This document shows, one piece after another, positions 1 to 9,318 of a stretch of 64,000 nt of DNA. Each line of letters begins with the position of its first letter. The stretch's first letter is position 1. A program made the translations under genes and the position numbers. The notes under the pieces are model-generated. The model ran no database searches and was not told where the DNA came from. It saw only the letters and a program-made list of their open reading frames with translations. This stretch comes from Chelonobacter sp050613185 (GTDB lineage Bacteria > Pseudomonadota > Gammaproteobacteria > Enterobacterales > Pasteurellaceae), in the NCBI RefSeq assembly GCF_050613185.1, contig NZ_CP192511.1:2046001-2110000 (forward strand), read 5' to 3'.

Positions 1-1100
1 CGGCGGCGGATCATTTGAATAAAGTGGTGCAGGATTTCCGCCTGATGATGGGCGAAGGCAATTTACGCGGCAATTTGCGTGAATTGTTAACTCAAAGTGC
101 GGTACAAAAAGCGGTGCGGCATTTGCAAGAAAATCTGGATTTTGTACAAGATGTGGTCAAATTGGCGTTGGGACGTTCGCAGACGTTAGATAGCATTTTT
201 GAACGTATTACTGCGATTCAAGCGCAATTGAAACGGATTTTGGACACTTCGATCACCGGCTATTGTTATTGGTATGAAACCTTTAACCGCCAATTCGGTC
301 TGCACCTCACGCCACTGACGGTGGCGGACAAATTCGGCGAGCAGTTGCAGCAACAAAAAGCCGGTTGGATTTTCACCTCCGCCACCTTGGAAGTGGGCGG
401 CAGTTTCGACTTTTTTTGTGAACGCATGGGCATTCAAACCCGCCAGCAGAAAGTATTGCCGTCGCCGTTTGATTATCCGCAACAATCGCTGTTGTGTGTG
501 CCGCGTTTCCTGCCGGGCAGCAACCAGCAGCAAACCCTGCAACGCTTGGGCGAAATGTTGTTACCGGTGATCGAAGCCAACCAAGGCCGTTGTTTTTTGC
601 TGTGCACTTCTTATATGATGATGCGCGGCTTGGCGGAATATCTGCGCGAACACAGCGAACTGTCGGTGTTGTTACAGGGGGAAATGGCGAAAGCGCGCTT
701 GTTGGAAAAATTTACCCAAGAGAGCCATTCGGTGTTGGTCGCCACCGCCAGTTTTTGGGAAGGGGTTGATGTGCGCGGTGACGCTTTGTCGCTGGTGATT
801 ATCGACAAATTGCCGTTCAGTGCGCCCGATGAACCATTATTAAAAGCACGGATTGAAGATTGCCGTTTGAAAGGCGGTGATCCGTTTAATCAGGTGCAAC
901 TGCCCAGTGCGGTGATCAGCTTAAAACAGGGCGTGGGGCGACTGATCCGTGATGTGACCGATCGCGGTGCGGTGATTATTTGCGATTCGCGCTTAGTCAT
1001 GCGCCCTTACGGCGCAACCTTTTTGAAAAGCTTGCCCAATTCAACGCGCACGCGCAGTTTGGACAAAGTGATTGAATTTTTGAAGAAGACAAAACAATGA
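1..1100 (+). CDS. yoaA: ATP-dependent DNA helicase YoaA (DinG family), C-terminal part
   Basis: This is the C-terminal part of a DinG/YoaA-type superfamily 2 (XPD-like) helicase. The reading frame is open from base 3, so the gene starts outside the window; the first in-frame TTG at 15 is an internal leucine. Visible are the late helicase motifs: FTSATL near residue 118 counted from base 15, the motif V region GVDVRGDALSLVIIDKLPF, and motif VI QGVGRLIRD near residue 303. The Walker A box and iron-sulphur cluster cysteines must lie upstream. YoaA unwinds 5'-to-3' and is linked to repair of stalled replication forks. The stop overlaps the tsaB start (ATGA), so the two are probably translated together. 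Confidence 0.9.
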   Translation, partial: AADHLNKVVQDFRLMMGEGNLRGNLRELLTQSAVQKAVRHLQENLDFVQDVVKLALGRSQTLDSIFERITAIQAQLKRILDTSITGYCYWYETFNRQFGLHLTPLTVADKFGEQLQQQKAGWIFTSATLEVGGSFDFFCERMGIQTRQQKVLPSPFDYPQQSLLCVPRFLPGSNQQQTLQRLGEMLLPVIEANQGRCFLLCTSYMMMRGLAEYLREHSELSVLLQGEMAKARLLEKFTQESHSVLVATASFWEGVDVRGDALSLVIIDKLPFSAPDEPLLKARIEDCRLKGGDPFNQVQLPSAVISLKQGVGRLIRDVTDRGAVIICDSRLVMRPYGATFLKSLPNSTRTRSLDKVIEFLKKTKQ

Positions 1101-1837
1101 GCAAAACGATTTTATTGGCAATCGACACCGCAACCGAAGCCTGCTCGGTGGCGTTATCCTACAACGGTGGGATTTTAGCGCAGGACGAACTTAGCCCGAA
1201 AGCACATACTCGCCGTATTTTGCCGATGGTTGATGAGATTTTAGCCGAAGCCGGTATCCGCTTAAACCAAGTGGATGCCTTGGTATTTGGGCGTGGACCG
1301 GGCAGTTTCACCGGCGTGCGTATCGGCTGCGGCATCGTGCAAGGCTTGGCATTAGGCGCAGAGTTGCCGGTGATTCCGATTTCCAATTTAACCGCAATGG
1401 CGCAAGCGGCGTATCAAACGCAGGGTAGTGAAACCGTGCTGGCGGCGATTGACGCGCGCATGAACGAAGTCTATTTTTCCGCGTTACGCTACCAACCGCA
1501 GTCGATTGATAATCAAGCCTACGCGGCTTGGGAAACCGTGATCGACGAACAGGTTTTGCCGCCGGAAGATGTGTTGCAACAAGTGGCGCAACTGGAAAGG
1601 CAAAGTGCGGTCTTTGTCGGTGCGGCTTGCGTGGGAACCGGCTGGGCGGCGTATCCGCAATTTGAACGGACTACCGCGCCGTTAAATAAATGTGATATTC
1701 TGTTGCCATCGGCGCAGTATATGTTGCCGTTGGCGCAGTTAGCGTGGCAACAACAGAATTATTCGACGGCACTGGCGATTGAGCCGGTCTATCTGCGCAA
1801 TCAAGTGACGTGGAAAAAACTTCCCGGACGGGAGTGA
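1097..1837 (+). CDS. tsaB: tRNA threonylcarbamoyladenosine biosynthesis protein TsaB
   Basis: TsaB (YeaZ) is the ASKHA-fold partner of TsaD; with TsaE it forms the complex that puts threonylcarbamoyl on A37 of ANN-decoding tRNAs in the cytoplasm. The 246-residue protein opens with the DTATEACSVAL phosphate-type loop and has the family motif GRGPGSFTGVRIG near residues 66-78. Length is close to the usual 230. The start ATG overlaps the yoaA stop by 4 bases. The yoaA-tsaB-slp order is a common gammaproteobacterial arrangement. TsaB lacks the TsaD metal ligands and is structural, not catalytic. Confidence 0.93.
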   Translation: MSKTILLAIDTATEACSVALSYNGGILAQDELSPKAHTRRILPMVDEILAEAGIRLNQVDALVFGRGPGSFTGVRIGCGIVQGLALGAELPVIPISNLTAMAQAAYQTQGSETVLAAIDARMNEVYFSALRYQPQSIDNQAYAAWETVIDEQVLPPEDVLQQVAQLERQSAVFVGAACVGTGWAAYPQFERTTAPLNKCDILLPSAQYMLPLAQLAWQQQNYSTALAIEPVYLRNQVTWKKLPGRE

Positions 1838-1871
1838 TTAGGTAAGATGGTTTGCCGTTAAGGAGCGTAAG

Positions 1872-2420
1872 ATGAAAAAATTTATCTGGATTCCGATTCT
1901 CTTCAGTGCCATGTTAAGCGGTTGCCAACTGGCGCCGCAAGGCTTGGATCGCGGTGATAACACCTTGATTAGCTATGCGCAATTGGCAACGGCGGATTTT
2001 GACTGCCAATGTCAGCAAGTGCGGTTGGGCGGCAAGGTGATTAAAGCGGCGGTACTGAAAAATAATACGACCGAAGTTGAAATATTGAGTATGACCATCG
2101 ATCGGTTTAGCGCTAAACCGGTTTTGGACAGCCATAGCGACGGGCGTTTCATTGCGGTTTTAAACGGTTTCGTCGATCCGCTTAGCTTAGACAATCAATA
2201 TATCACGGTGAAAGGCGTATTGAGCGGTAAACTCGGCGGCAAAATAGATCAAGCAGATTATATTTACCCGCTGGTCAAAGCTGACAACTATCGCATTTGG
2301 CAGCAAGTGGTTGAATACTATTATGATGAAGAAGCGTGGTTTGATTATTGGGATTCGCAGCGGCATGGTTATTTTTTCGGTGGCTTTCCAATGTGGAAAC
2401 CGCGGGCTGCACTCCGATAA
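1872..2420 (+). CDS. slp: Slp family outer-membrane lipoprotein
   Basis: A 182-residue lipoprotein of the Slp (starvation-inducible lipoprotein) family. Residues 1-17 form a short signal peptide with two lysines and a hydrophobic core, and the lipobox LSGC puts the lipidated cysteine at 18. Residue 19 is Q, not D, which predicts sorting to the outer membrane. The family body is recognisable in the YAQL region, the beta-rich middle and the aromatic C-terminal end around FFGGFPMW. A ribosome site AAGGAG lies just before the ATG. The molecular function of the family is not established. It follows tsaB by 34 bases and is probably in the same transcript. Confidence 0.85.
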   Translation: MKKFIWIPILFSAMLSGCQLAPQGLDRGDNTLISYAQLATADFDCQCQQVRLGGKVIKAAVLKNNTTEVEILSMTIDRFSAKPVLDSHSDGRFIAVLNGFVDPLSLDNQYITVKGVLSGKLGGKIDQADYIYPLVKADNYRIWQQVVEYYYDEEAWFDYWDSQRHGYFFGGFPMWKPRAALR

Positions 2421-2464
2421 CCGCTTTCGTCGGCATTAATAAAAAATAATAAAACAGGATGACT

Positions 2465-4150
2465 ATGGAAAAAATTTGGTTTGACAACTATCCGGAAGGC
2501 GCGGAGCGCGTGATTAAAACGGATAAATACCGTTCTTTGTTGGAAATGTTTGAAAATGCGGTGCGTGAGCGCCCGGATCAAGCGGCTTATATCAATATGG
2601 GCAAGGAACTGACCTTCCGCAAACTGGAAGAACGCAGCCGTGCCTTTGCCGCGTATTTGCAAAACGTATTAAAACTGAAAAAAGGCGATCGGGTGGCATT
2701 GATGATGCCGAATTTATTGCAATATCCGATTGCATTGTTCGGCGTACTGCGTGCCGGCATGGTGGTGGTGAATGTCAATCCGCTGTATACCCCGCGCGAG
2801 CTGGAGCACCAATTGCAAGACAGCGGCGCGGTGGCGATTGTGGTGGTTTCTAATTTTGCCGCTACGCTTGAAAGTGTGGTGGCGGAAACGGAGGTTAAAC
2901 ACGTTATTTTGACCCGCATGGGCGATCAGTTGTCGTTCGGTAAACGTAATTTGGTCAATTTCGTGGTGAAATACATCAAAAAATTGGTGCCGAAATATAA
3001 ATTGCCCGGCGCAGTCACGTTTCGCGAAGTGTTGAGTATCGGCAAAATGCGCCAGTATGTAAAACCGCAAGTGAGCGGCGAAGATTTGGCGTTTTTACAA
3101 TATACCGGCGGTACGACCGGCGTGGCAAAAGGGGCAATGTTAAGCCATAAGAATATTTTAACCAATATTTTTCAGGCACGCTGGGTTGCCAATCCGTTTA
3201 TTGAACATTCACCGGTGCGCGAAGCGATCATTGCGCTGCCGTTGTATCATGCTTTTGCTTTGATTATCAACTGCTTGTTGTTTATCGAATTAGGTTTGAC
3301 CGGAGTGTTGATTACCAATCCGCGCGATATTAACGGCTTTGTCAAAGAACTGCGCCGCCACCCGTATGTGGCGATTACCGGGGTCAATACTTTGTTTAAC
3401 GCATTGTTAAACAATGAGAATTTCAGAGAATTGGATTTTTCGGCGTTAAAACTGTCGGTCGCCGGCGGGATGTCGGTTAACCAAGCGGTGGCGGATCGTT
3501 GGCACAAACTGACGGGGACCAATATTATCGAAGGCTATGGTATGACCGAATGTTCGCCCTTAATTGCCGCCTGTCCGCCGCATAGCACCGAACATAACGG
3601 CAATATCGGGGTGCCGATTCCGAATACCGATATTAAAATTATCAAAGACGACGGTACGGAAGCCGCCATTGGCGAACGCGGCGAGTTGTGGGTGAAAGGT
3701 GATCAGGTTATGCAGGGGTATTGGCAGCGACCTGAGGCGACCGCGGAGGTGTTGAAAGACGGTTGGCTTGCCACCGGCGATATTGTGGTGATGGGCGAAG
3801 ATAAAAATCTGAAAATCGTTGATCGTAAAAAAGACATGATTATCGTCTCCGGTTTTAATGTTTATCCGAATGAAATCGAAGATGTGGTGATGTTGAATTA
3901 TAAAGTGTCGGAAGTAGTGGCAATCGGCGTGCCGGATGCCAATTCCGGCGAGACGGTCAAGATTTTTGTGGTCAAACGCGATGAAACCCTGACCAAAGAT
4001 GAAGTTCGCAAACACTGCCGCGAACATCTGACCGGCTATAAATTGCCGCGCGAAATCGAATTCCGTGACGAATTGCCGAAAAGCAATGTCGGTAAAATTT
4101 TGCGCCGCGTGGTGCGTGATGAAGAGTTGGCGAAACGGTCGGCGGTGTAA
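2465..4150 (+). CDS. fadD: Long-chain fatty acid--CoA ligase FadD
   Basis: FadD activates exogenous long-chain fatty acids with ATP and CoA at the inner membrane. Signatures in order are the AMP-binding loop YTGGTTGVAKGA, GYGMTECSP, DGWLATGDI, and the fatty acyl-CoA synthetase signature in VDRKKDMIIVSGFNVYPNEIE (split by my reading into the RKKDM and VYPNEIE parts). I chose ATG 2465 over ATG 2459 because the purine-rich AGG just upstream sits at a usable distance only from 2465, and the resulting MEKIWFDNYP matches the family N-terminus. The protein is 561 residues, the family's usual length. In a host with limited beta-oxidation the acyl-CoA probably feeds phospholipid synthesis (inference). 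Confidence 0.93.
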   Translation: MEKIWFDNYPEGAERVIKTDKYRSLLEMFENAVRERPDQAAYINMGKELTFRKLEERSRAFAAYLQNVLKLKKGDRVALMMPNLLQYPIALFGVLRAGMVVVNVNPLYTPRELEHQLQDSGAVAIVVVSNFAATLESVVAETEVKHVILTRMGDQLSFGKRNLVNFVVKYIKKLVPKYKLPGAVTFREVLSIGKMRQYVKPQVSGEDLAFLQYTGGTTGVAKGAMLSHKNILTNIFQARWVANPFIEHSPVREAIIALPLYHAFALIINCLLFIELGLTGVLITNPRDINGFVKELRRHPYVAITGVNTLFNALLNNENFRELDFSALKLSVAGGMSVNQAVADRWHKLTGTNIIEGYGMTECSPLIAACPPHSTEHNGNIGVPIPNTDIKIIKDDGTEAAIGERGELWVKGDQVMQGYWQRPEATAEVLKDGWLATGDIVVMGEDKNLKIVDRKKDMIIVSGFNVYPNEIEDVVMLNYKVSEVVAIGVPDANSGETVKIFVVKRDETLTKDEVRKHCREHLTGYKLPREIEFRDELPKSNVGKILRRVVRDEELAKRSAV

Positions 4151-4170
4151 TGTGTAAGCGATATAAGCCG

Positions 4171-4270
4171 GGGCGGATGGTATATCCGCCCGTTTACGAA
4201 GTGTGGTATAAGCATTTAATCCACAATAGAAAAATGTAAAGTGCGGTTCGGGCGGATATACCATCCGCCC
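4171..4270. repeat. USS-carrying palindromic repeat, copy A
   Basis: Two 21-bp arms, 4171-4191 and 4250-4270, are perfect inverted copies of each other, and each arm is itself a palindrome (GGGCGGAT, 5-bp spacer, ATCCGCCC). Between them lies AAGTGCGGT at 4239-4247 directly next to one arm. The same architecture recurs at 47836 and 59790. This copy is in the opposite orientation to those. It fills the fadD-rnd gap and may end fadD transcription. Confidence 0.8.
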
Positions 4271-4303
4271 CGACTTTCAGTTCTTCCCAACCGAGACAAT
4301 CCA

Positions 4304-5440
4304 ATGCAACCACTCAACTATCTCTGGATCAACAGCAATCAACAATTGCAAACCGTTTGCGAGCAAGCACGGCAAAAAAGTGCGGTGGCGCTGGATACCG
4401 AATTTATCCGCACCCGCACTTTTTATCCGAAACTGGGCTTGATTCAGGTATATGACGGTGAGCGCTTGAGTTTAATCGATCCGTTGGCAATCGACGATCT
4501 TTCGCCGTTTACCGCACTTTTGACCGATCACAATGTGTTAAAAGTCCTGCACGCTTGCAGTGAAGATCTTGAGGTGTTCCAAACCTATTTCCAACGGCAA
4601 CCGCAGCCGATGATCGACACCCAAATCATGGCGGATTTTCTCGGATTCCAGAATTCGACCGGTTTTGCCAAGCTGATAGCGCACTATTTTGAATTGGAAC
4701 TGGACAAAGGTGCGTCGCGCACCGATTGGTTGGCGCGTCCACTATCAGAGTTACAACGGCAATATGCCGCTGCCGATGTGTGGTATTTATTGCCGTTATA
4801 CCAAAATATGGCGCAGCAGCTGGCGCAAACGGAGTGGCAAAGTGCGGTCAGTGAAGAGTGTGAATTTTTGCTGAAACGTGCTACTGCGACAAGTGATCCC
4901 GAACAAGCCTATCTTAATATTGGCAATGCATGGCGCTTGCAAGGCGTACATTTGATGGCGCTGAAATTATTGGCGAAATGGCGATACCTAACCGCACTTG
5001 AACGTGATTTGGCGCTAAATTTTGTGGTGAAAGAGCAAGCTTTGTTTCAAGCGGCGGAGCGTTTGCCGAAGCATACCTCGGAATTGCTGGATTTAGGGTT
5101 TCATCCGAATGAAATCCGTATGCACGGCAAAAAAATCCTGCAATTAGTGGCACAGGCGCAAAAAACCGATAGCGCCGACTATCCGCCGACGATCGCGCAA
5201 ATTTCAGTGTTACCGGCGTATAAAAACACCTTGAAAGCCCTGCAAAAGCAACTTAATGATATTTGCCCGCCGGGAATCGCTAAAGAGAATCTGGCAAGCC
5301 GCAAAGTGTTACATCAGTTGATTAAATGGGCGTGGCGCGAAGACGGTGAGCGTGAGGCGTTGTCATTGCCGCGTTTGTTGCAAGGCTGGCGCAAGCCGTA
5401 TGGCGAACGTTTACTGCAATGGATTCAACCGAACGAATGA
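4304..5440 (+). CDS. rnd: Ribonuclease D
   Basis: RNase D is a 3'-to-5' exoribonuclease that trims tRNA and other small RNA precursors. The DEDDy exonuclease residues are visible in DTEFIRTRTFYP, in HACSEDLEVF and in the YAAADVWYLLPLY segment, and a helical HRDC domain follows (about residues 205-285). I start at ATG 4304, giving 378 residues as in the family. The longer frame from GTG 4241 begins inside the USS of the upstream palindromic repeat and adds 21 residues with no family similarity. A 7-bp stem-loop follows the stop. Confidence 0.92.
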   Translation: MQPLNYLWINSNQQLQTVCEQARQKSAVALDTEFIRTRTFYPKLGLIQVYDGERLSLIDPLAIDDLSPFTALLTDHNVLKVLHACSEDLEVFQTYFQRQPQPMIDTQIMADFLGFQNSTGFAKLIAHYFELELDKGASRTDWLARPLSELQRQYAAADVWYLLPLYQNMAQQLAQTEWQSAVSEECEFLLKRATATSDPEQAYLNIGNAWRLQGVHLMALKLLAKWRYLTALERDLALNFVVKEQALFQAAERLPKHTSELLDLGFHPNEIRMHGKKILQLVAQAQKTDSADYPPTIAQISVLPAYKNTLKALQKQLNDICPPGIAKENLASRKVLHQLIKWAWREDGEREALSLPRLLQGWRKPYGERLLQWIQPNE

Positions 5441-5441
5441 T

Positions 5442-5463
5442 AGAGACGCCTATTGACGTCTCT
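5442..5463. terminator. Hairpin between rnd and tpx
   Basis: AGAGACG (5442-5448) pairs with CGTCTCT (5457-5463) around an 8-base loop, between the convergent rnd and tpx genes. The T-run after it is short, so a bidirectional terminator is likely but not certain. Confidence 0.5.
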
Positions 5464-5472
5464 TACTTTATA

Positions 5473-5970
5473 TTACAACACCGCTAATGCTGCGTCGTAA
5501 TCCGGTTCTTGTTTGATTTCGGCAACCAGCTCGCTGTGCAGTACCTTACTTTCTTCATCTAACACAATCACCGCTCTTGCCGTCAGCCCACTCAGCGGAC
5601 CACTCACGATGGCAACGCCAAGGTTTTCGGCAAAAGTGCGGTTTCTGAAACTGGATAAAGTGACCACATTTTGCAAACCTTCCGCGCCGCAGAAACGGGC
5701 TTGCGCAAAGGGCAAATCCGCAGAGATACACAGTACCACCGTATTGTTTAAATCCGCCGCTTGTTGGTTAAATTTACGAACCGAAGTGGCGCAGACGCCG
5801 GTGTCGATACTTGGAAAAATATTCAGGATTTTGCGTTTGCCTTGATAATCGGCAAGTGCGGCTTCGCTTAAATCACTTTTCACTAAACTGAAATCCGCAA
5901 CGGTTTCGCCGGCAGTTGGAAAATTGCCTTGCACTTCAATCGGGTTACCGCCTAATGTCACATTCGCCAT
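5473..5970 (-). CDS. tpx: Thiol peroxidase Tpx
   Basis: Tpx is a 2-Cys (atypical) peroxiredoxin that reduces lipid and other hydroperoxides using thioredoxin. At 165 residues it has the expected length. The peroxidatic cysteine is C60 in SIDTGVCATS and the resolving cysteine is C94 in ARFCGAEG, matching C61/C95 of E. coli Tpx. The start ATG at 5970 is preceded by an AGGAGA ribosome site. It is transcribed convergently with rnd. Confidence 0.95.
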   Translation of the reverse strand: MANVTLGGNPIEVQGNFPTAGETVADFSLVKSDLSEAALADYQGKRKILNIFPSIDTGVCATSVRKFNQQAADLNNTVVLCISADLPFAQARFCGAEGLQNVVTLSSFRNRTFAENLGVAIVSGPLSGLTARAVIVLDEESKVLHSELVAEIKQEPDYDAALAVL

Positions 5971-6011
5971 ATGTTCTCCTATTAAATGATCAGATAAGTT
6001 TCGGTTATTAC

Positions 6012-7460
6012 TTAAGGTTCTTGATAAAGTGCGGTGAACACACTTTTCTCAAAATTCACTAACGGGCTGCGTTTGGTTTTGCTTTCCAAGTCGCCGGTGG
6101 AATAACCGTTGATAAATTGTACGAACGCAATACGTTCGCCTTTGGCATTGTGCATGAATCCGGCTAAATTATAAACCCCTTTCAGCGCCCCGGTTTTGGC
6201 GATCAGGTTTTTCGCCAGCGGTGCTTCGCCCATTGAACCGCGCCCGCTCAGCGTGCCGTCATGAGCGGCAATCGGAAAAGTGCTCAGCAAATTCAGTTTA
6301 TCATCGTTGGCGCTGATGTAATTCAAGGTTTGTAAAAGTGCACTTGGGCTGATTAAATTTTGGCGTGAGAGCCCTGAGCCGTCGGCGATTTGGCTGTTGC
6401 CGAAATCCACTCCGGCTTGACGGGTCAGAATTTGGCGCATGGCGCCGGCACTTTGTTGGAAAGAGACCGGTTTTTTATAGTATTGATAACCGATACGGCG
6501 GAACAGACTGTCGGCGATTTGGTTATCGGAACGCTTCATCATCCGTTTTACCAGTTCCGGTAATGCGCTTGAACGGTGGCTCGCCAACACCGTACCTTGG
6601 GTCGGATTGGTGGCGAGCATAATGTGTCCGTTGACGTTGATCCCTAAACGCTTCAATTGCGCCATGATAATCGCAATCGCGTAGCTGTCGGGATCTTGCA
6701 CCGCAAAACTCAAGCCGAACGGCTTGGCTTGGCGTGCGATACAGCCTTTTAAGGTATAACGGTTGTTGTCATTGACGACCACATCAAAGGCGCAATTTCC
6801 CGCTTCTTGATTGGATACGATCCGCACTTGGCTGAAGACTTGCACCGGAAAATGTGACGGCACGGTGGCTTGCACTACACTGCCGACATTACCCGAGGCA
6901 TTCAGTTCGACCGAAAAACAGTTGCCGTCAATACTGGCGGCAGACGGCGGCGCATTGAAGCACATGGTTAAATCGTTCCAAATCCAACCTAAACCGCGAT
7001 CATGGCTGTTAAAAATACTGGTATCCAGTACGATATTGCCTTTGATGTTATCGACTTGTTGTTTGAGCTTGGCAAGCAATTGATAAAGTTGTCCGCTGGT
7101 TAATGTCGGATCACCGCCGAAACGGATACTGAGATCCCCTTGCAGGGTTTTGTTGCTAATTTTGGCAGGGCTGACCAAATCGGTATTAAATTGAAACTGA
7201 TCGCCTAAAGTGAGTTTGGCGGCAAGTGCGGTGAAGACTTTTTGCGTGCTGGCGGGCAACATCAGAATATGTTGGTTATAGTCGGCGATCGTTTGCTGCC
7301 GCGACAAATTTTCAGCGACAAACCCGACACTGGCACCGAGCGGCAAATGCGGCAGATAGTCGCTGATTTCAACTTTGGCTTGCGCCGGCAGCGAGAGAAA
7401 AGCCAATCCGAGTAAAGAAAAAGAGAGTTTTTTTAGATGGGTATAACAAGATCGTTTCAT
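6012..7460 (-). CDS. dacB: D-alanyl-D-alanine carboxypeptidase/endopeptidase PBP4
   Basis: Low-molecular-mass class C penicillin-binding protein that cuts D-Ala-D-Ala ends and peptidoglycan cross-links in the periplasm. A signal peptide is seen at residues 1-28, with cleavage after AQA. The serine enzyme motifs are all present: STQK (S71, K74), SDN in KRSDNQIAD, and KTG in IAKTGALKG. The long insert between the first two motifs is typical of DacB. Length is 482 residues, against about 477 in E. coli. It lies divergent from greA, as in many gammaproteobacteria, across a 221-base gap that should hold both promoters. Confidence 0.93.
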   Translation of the reverse strand: MKRSCYTHLKKLSFSLLGLAFLSLPAQAKVEISDYLPHLPLGASVGFVAENLSRQQTIADYNQHILMLPASTQKVFTALAAKLTLGDQFQFNTDLVSPAKISNKTLQGDLSIRFGGDPTLTSGQLYQLLAKLKQQVDNIKGNIVLDTSIFNSHDRGLGWIWNDLTMCFNAPPSAASIDGNCFSVELNASGNVGSVVQATVPSHFPVQVFSQVRIVSNQEAGNCAFDVVVNDNNRYTLKGCIARQAKPFGLSFAVQDPDSYAIAIIMAQLKRLGINVNGHIMLATNPTQGTVLASHRSSALPELVKRMMKRSDNQIADSLFRRIGYQYYKKPVSFQQSAGAMRQILTRQAGVDFGNSQIADGSGLSRQNLISPSALLQTLNYISANDDKLNLLSTFPIAAHDGTLSGRGSMGEAPLAKNLIAKTGALKGVYNLAGFMHNAKGERIAFVQFINGYSTGDLESKTKRSPLVNFEKSVFTALYQEP

Positions 7461-7681
7461 AATAGGGATATATGCGAAGTTTGAACAGGTGTTTTTGGTT
7501 GCCTTTTTTTATAAGATGTCCATAATAGAGCCATCTGTCAGCAAGGTAAACGATTATTTCGGGACGAATTGTCATACAGTGTAAAGCGTGGCTTTCTGAC
7601 TGCATTTGATATTTTTGCTACAGCATAAATGATTATGCTGTGGTTTTGTTTTGTCTATAAAAAATAGAATAGTGAGCGTTT

Positions 7682-8161
7682 ATGAAACAAATTCCCATGA
7701 CTGTGCGTGGCGCAGAAAAGCTAAAAGAAGAATTGGATTACCTGAAAAATACCCGTCGTCCGGAAATTATCAAAGCGATTGCCGAGGCGCGCGAGCACGG
7801 CGATTTGAAAGAAAATGCCGAATATCATGCGGCGCGTGAGCAGCAAGGTTTCTGCGAAGGACGGATTCAGGACATCGAAGGCAAATTATCCAATTGTCAA
7901 ATTATCGACATCACCAAAATGAAAAATAACGGTAAGGTGATTTTTGGCGCGACGGTGGTCTTGATGAACGTCGAAACCGAAGAAGAAGTGCAGTATAAAA
8001 TCGTCGGTGATGATGAAGCGGATATCAAGAGCGGTTTGATTTCGGTTAATTCGCCGATTGCACGCGGCTTGATCGGTAAGGAAGTGGAAGATAACGCGAT
8101 TATCACCACCCCGGGCGGCAAAGTCGAATTTGATATTGTGGATGTGTTGTATCAGGCATAA
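7682..8161 (+). CDS. greA: Transcription elongation factor GreA
   Basis: GreA rescues backtracked RNA polymerase by stimulating transcript cleavage through the secondary channel. The 159-residue protein has the N-terminal antiparallel coiled coil with the acidic tip (GDLKENAEYHAAREQQ region, including D41 and E44 by position) and the C-terminal FKBP-like domain ending in FDIVDVLYQA. ATG 7682 is followed by the family start MKQIPMTVRG. A USS-dyad terminator follows the stop. Confidence 0.96.
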   Translation: MKQIPMTVRGAEKLKEELDYLKNTRRPEIIKAIAEAREHGDLKENAEYHAAREQQGFCEGRIQDIEGKLSNCQIIDITKMKNNGKVIFGATVVLMNVETEEEVQYKIVGDDEADIKSGLISVNSPIARGLIGKEVEDNAIITTPGGKVEFDIVDVLYQA

Positions 8162-8163
8162 AA

Positions 8164-8185
8164 AAGTGCGGTGAAAACCGCACTT
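8164..8185. terminator. USS-dyad terminator, greA/yhbY
   Basis: AAGTGCGGT (8164-8172) and ACCGCACTT (8177-8185) form a 9-bp stem with a 4-base loop between the convergent greA and yhbY genes. Paired inverted USSs are a known terminator form in Pasteurellaceae. Confidence 0.85.
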
Positions 8186-8188
8186 CTG

Positions 8189-8488
8189 TTATTTTGGTAA
8201 GCGAATCGCAGGTTCTTTCGCCGGACGATAAAGCACCAAGGTATGCCCGATTAATTGCACCGCACTTGCCTCGGTTTCGCGCACAATGGCGTCAATAATG
8301 AGCTGTTTGGTTTCGCGTTCTGCGCCGGCGATTTTGACTTTAATCAGCTCATGGTGGCTGATGGCATTGTCGATTTCGGCAACGACGCCCTCCGTCAAAC
8401 CGTTGGCGCCGAGCATCACAACCGGTTTCAAATTGTGCGCCAAGCCTTTCAGATATTGTTTTTGTTTGGTGGTTAAGCTGATAGCCAT
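8189..8488 (-). CDS. yhbY: Ribosome assembly RNA-binding protein YhbY
   Basis: A 99-residue CRM-domain protein that binds precursors of the 50S ribosomal subunit. The GxxG-type loop is seen in MLGANGLTEG near residues 24-34, and the beta strand IKVKIAG region follows. It is divergent from rlmE, another 50S maturation factor, with 139 bases between the starts; this yhbY/rlmE/ftsH order is conserved in gammaproteobacteria. Confidence 0.93.
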   Translation of the reverse strand: MAISLTTKQKQYLKGLAHNLKPVVMLGANGLTEGVVAEIDNAISHHELIKVKIAGAERETKQLIIDAIVRETEASAVQLIGHTLVLYRPAKEPAIRLPK

Positions 8489-8627
8489 AAAAAATCCTTT
8501 TAAATTAGGTATAATCCAAGAGAGAAACAGTAAATAAATTGACTAGTTAGCCTTGAATCTCTCAATTTGAACGCCATATTAACATAATTGCCGATTAAGG
8601 TCGGTAATTATCGCAAGAGAAATAGAA

Positions 8628-9257
8628 ATGGGAAAGAAAAAACGTTCCGCCAGTTCAACCCGCTGGCTCAATGAACACTTTAAAGATCACTTTGTCCAAA
8701 AAGCACATAAACAAAAATTGCGCTCACGGGCCTATTTTAAATTGGATGAAATCCAACAATCGGATCGTTTGTTCAAACCGAATATGACCGTGGTCGATCT
8801 CGGCGCAGCACCGGGAGGTTGGTCGCAATATGTGGTGAAACAAATCGGCAGTAACGGACGGGTGATTGCCTGCGATATTCTGGATATGGATCCGATTGCC
8901 GGGGTGGATTTTCTGCAGGGGGATTTCCGCGATGAAAACGTGCTGACCGCACTTTTAGAGCGTGTCGGCGACGGTAAAGTGGATGTGGTGCTGTCGGATA
9001 TGGCGCCGAATTTCAGCGGCGTACCGTCGGTGGATATTCCGCGTGCGATGTATCTGGTGGAATTGGCATTGGATATGTGCCGCCAAGTGCTTGCGCCGAA
9101 AGGCAGTTTTGTAGTAAAAGTTTTTCAGGGGGAAGGTTTTGACGAGTATTTGAGAGAGATTCGTTCTCTGTTCAGTGTAGTCAAAGTGCGTAAGCCTGAG
9201 GCTTCGCGTGATCGTTCGCGCGAGGTATATATTGTGGCAACCGGGTACAAATTATAG
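8628..9257 (+). CDS. rlmE: 23S rRNA 2'-O-methyltransferase RlmE (FtsJ)
   Basis: RlmE methylates the 2'-O of U2552 in 23S rRNA late in 50S assembly. The 209-residue protein has the SAM-binding loop VDLGAAPGGWSQYV and the K-D-K-E catalytic tetrad: K in SRAYFKLDEI, D in LSDMAPNFSG, K in VVKVFQG and E in SREVYIVA. Length equals the E. coli enzyme. ftsH follows 61 bases downstream, an order conserved with the E. coli rlmE-ftsH operon. Confidence 0.96.
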   Translation: MGKKKRSASSTRWLNEHFKDHFVQKAHKQKLRSRAYFKLDEIQQSDRLFKPNMTVVDLGAAPGGWSQYVVKQIGSNGRVIACDILDMDPIAGVDFLQGDFRDENVLTALLERVGDGKVDVVLSDMAPNFSGVPSVDIPRAMYLVELALDMCRQVLAPKGSFVVKVFQGEGFDEYLREIRSLFSVVKVRKPEASRDRSREVYIVATGYKL

Positions 9258-9318
9258 TAACCTATGCCACCGGTTTGTTAAACAAGGAAATAAACGAGGT
9301 CAGCCCTTGAAGAACGAC

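Noticed and set aside
4241..4303. 21-codon N-terminal extension of rnd from GTG 4241
   Set aside because: It starts inside the USS of the palindromic repeat, has no ribosome site and no similarity to RNase D.
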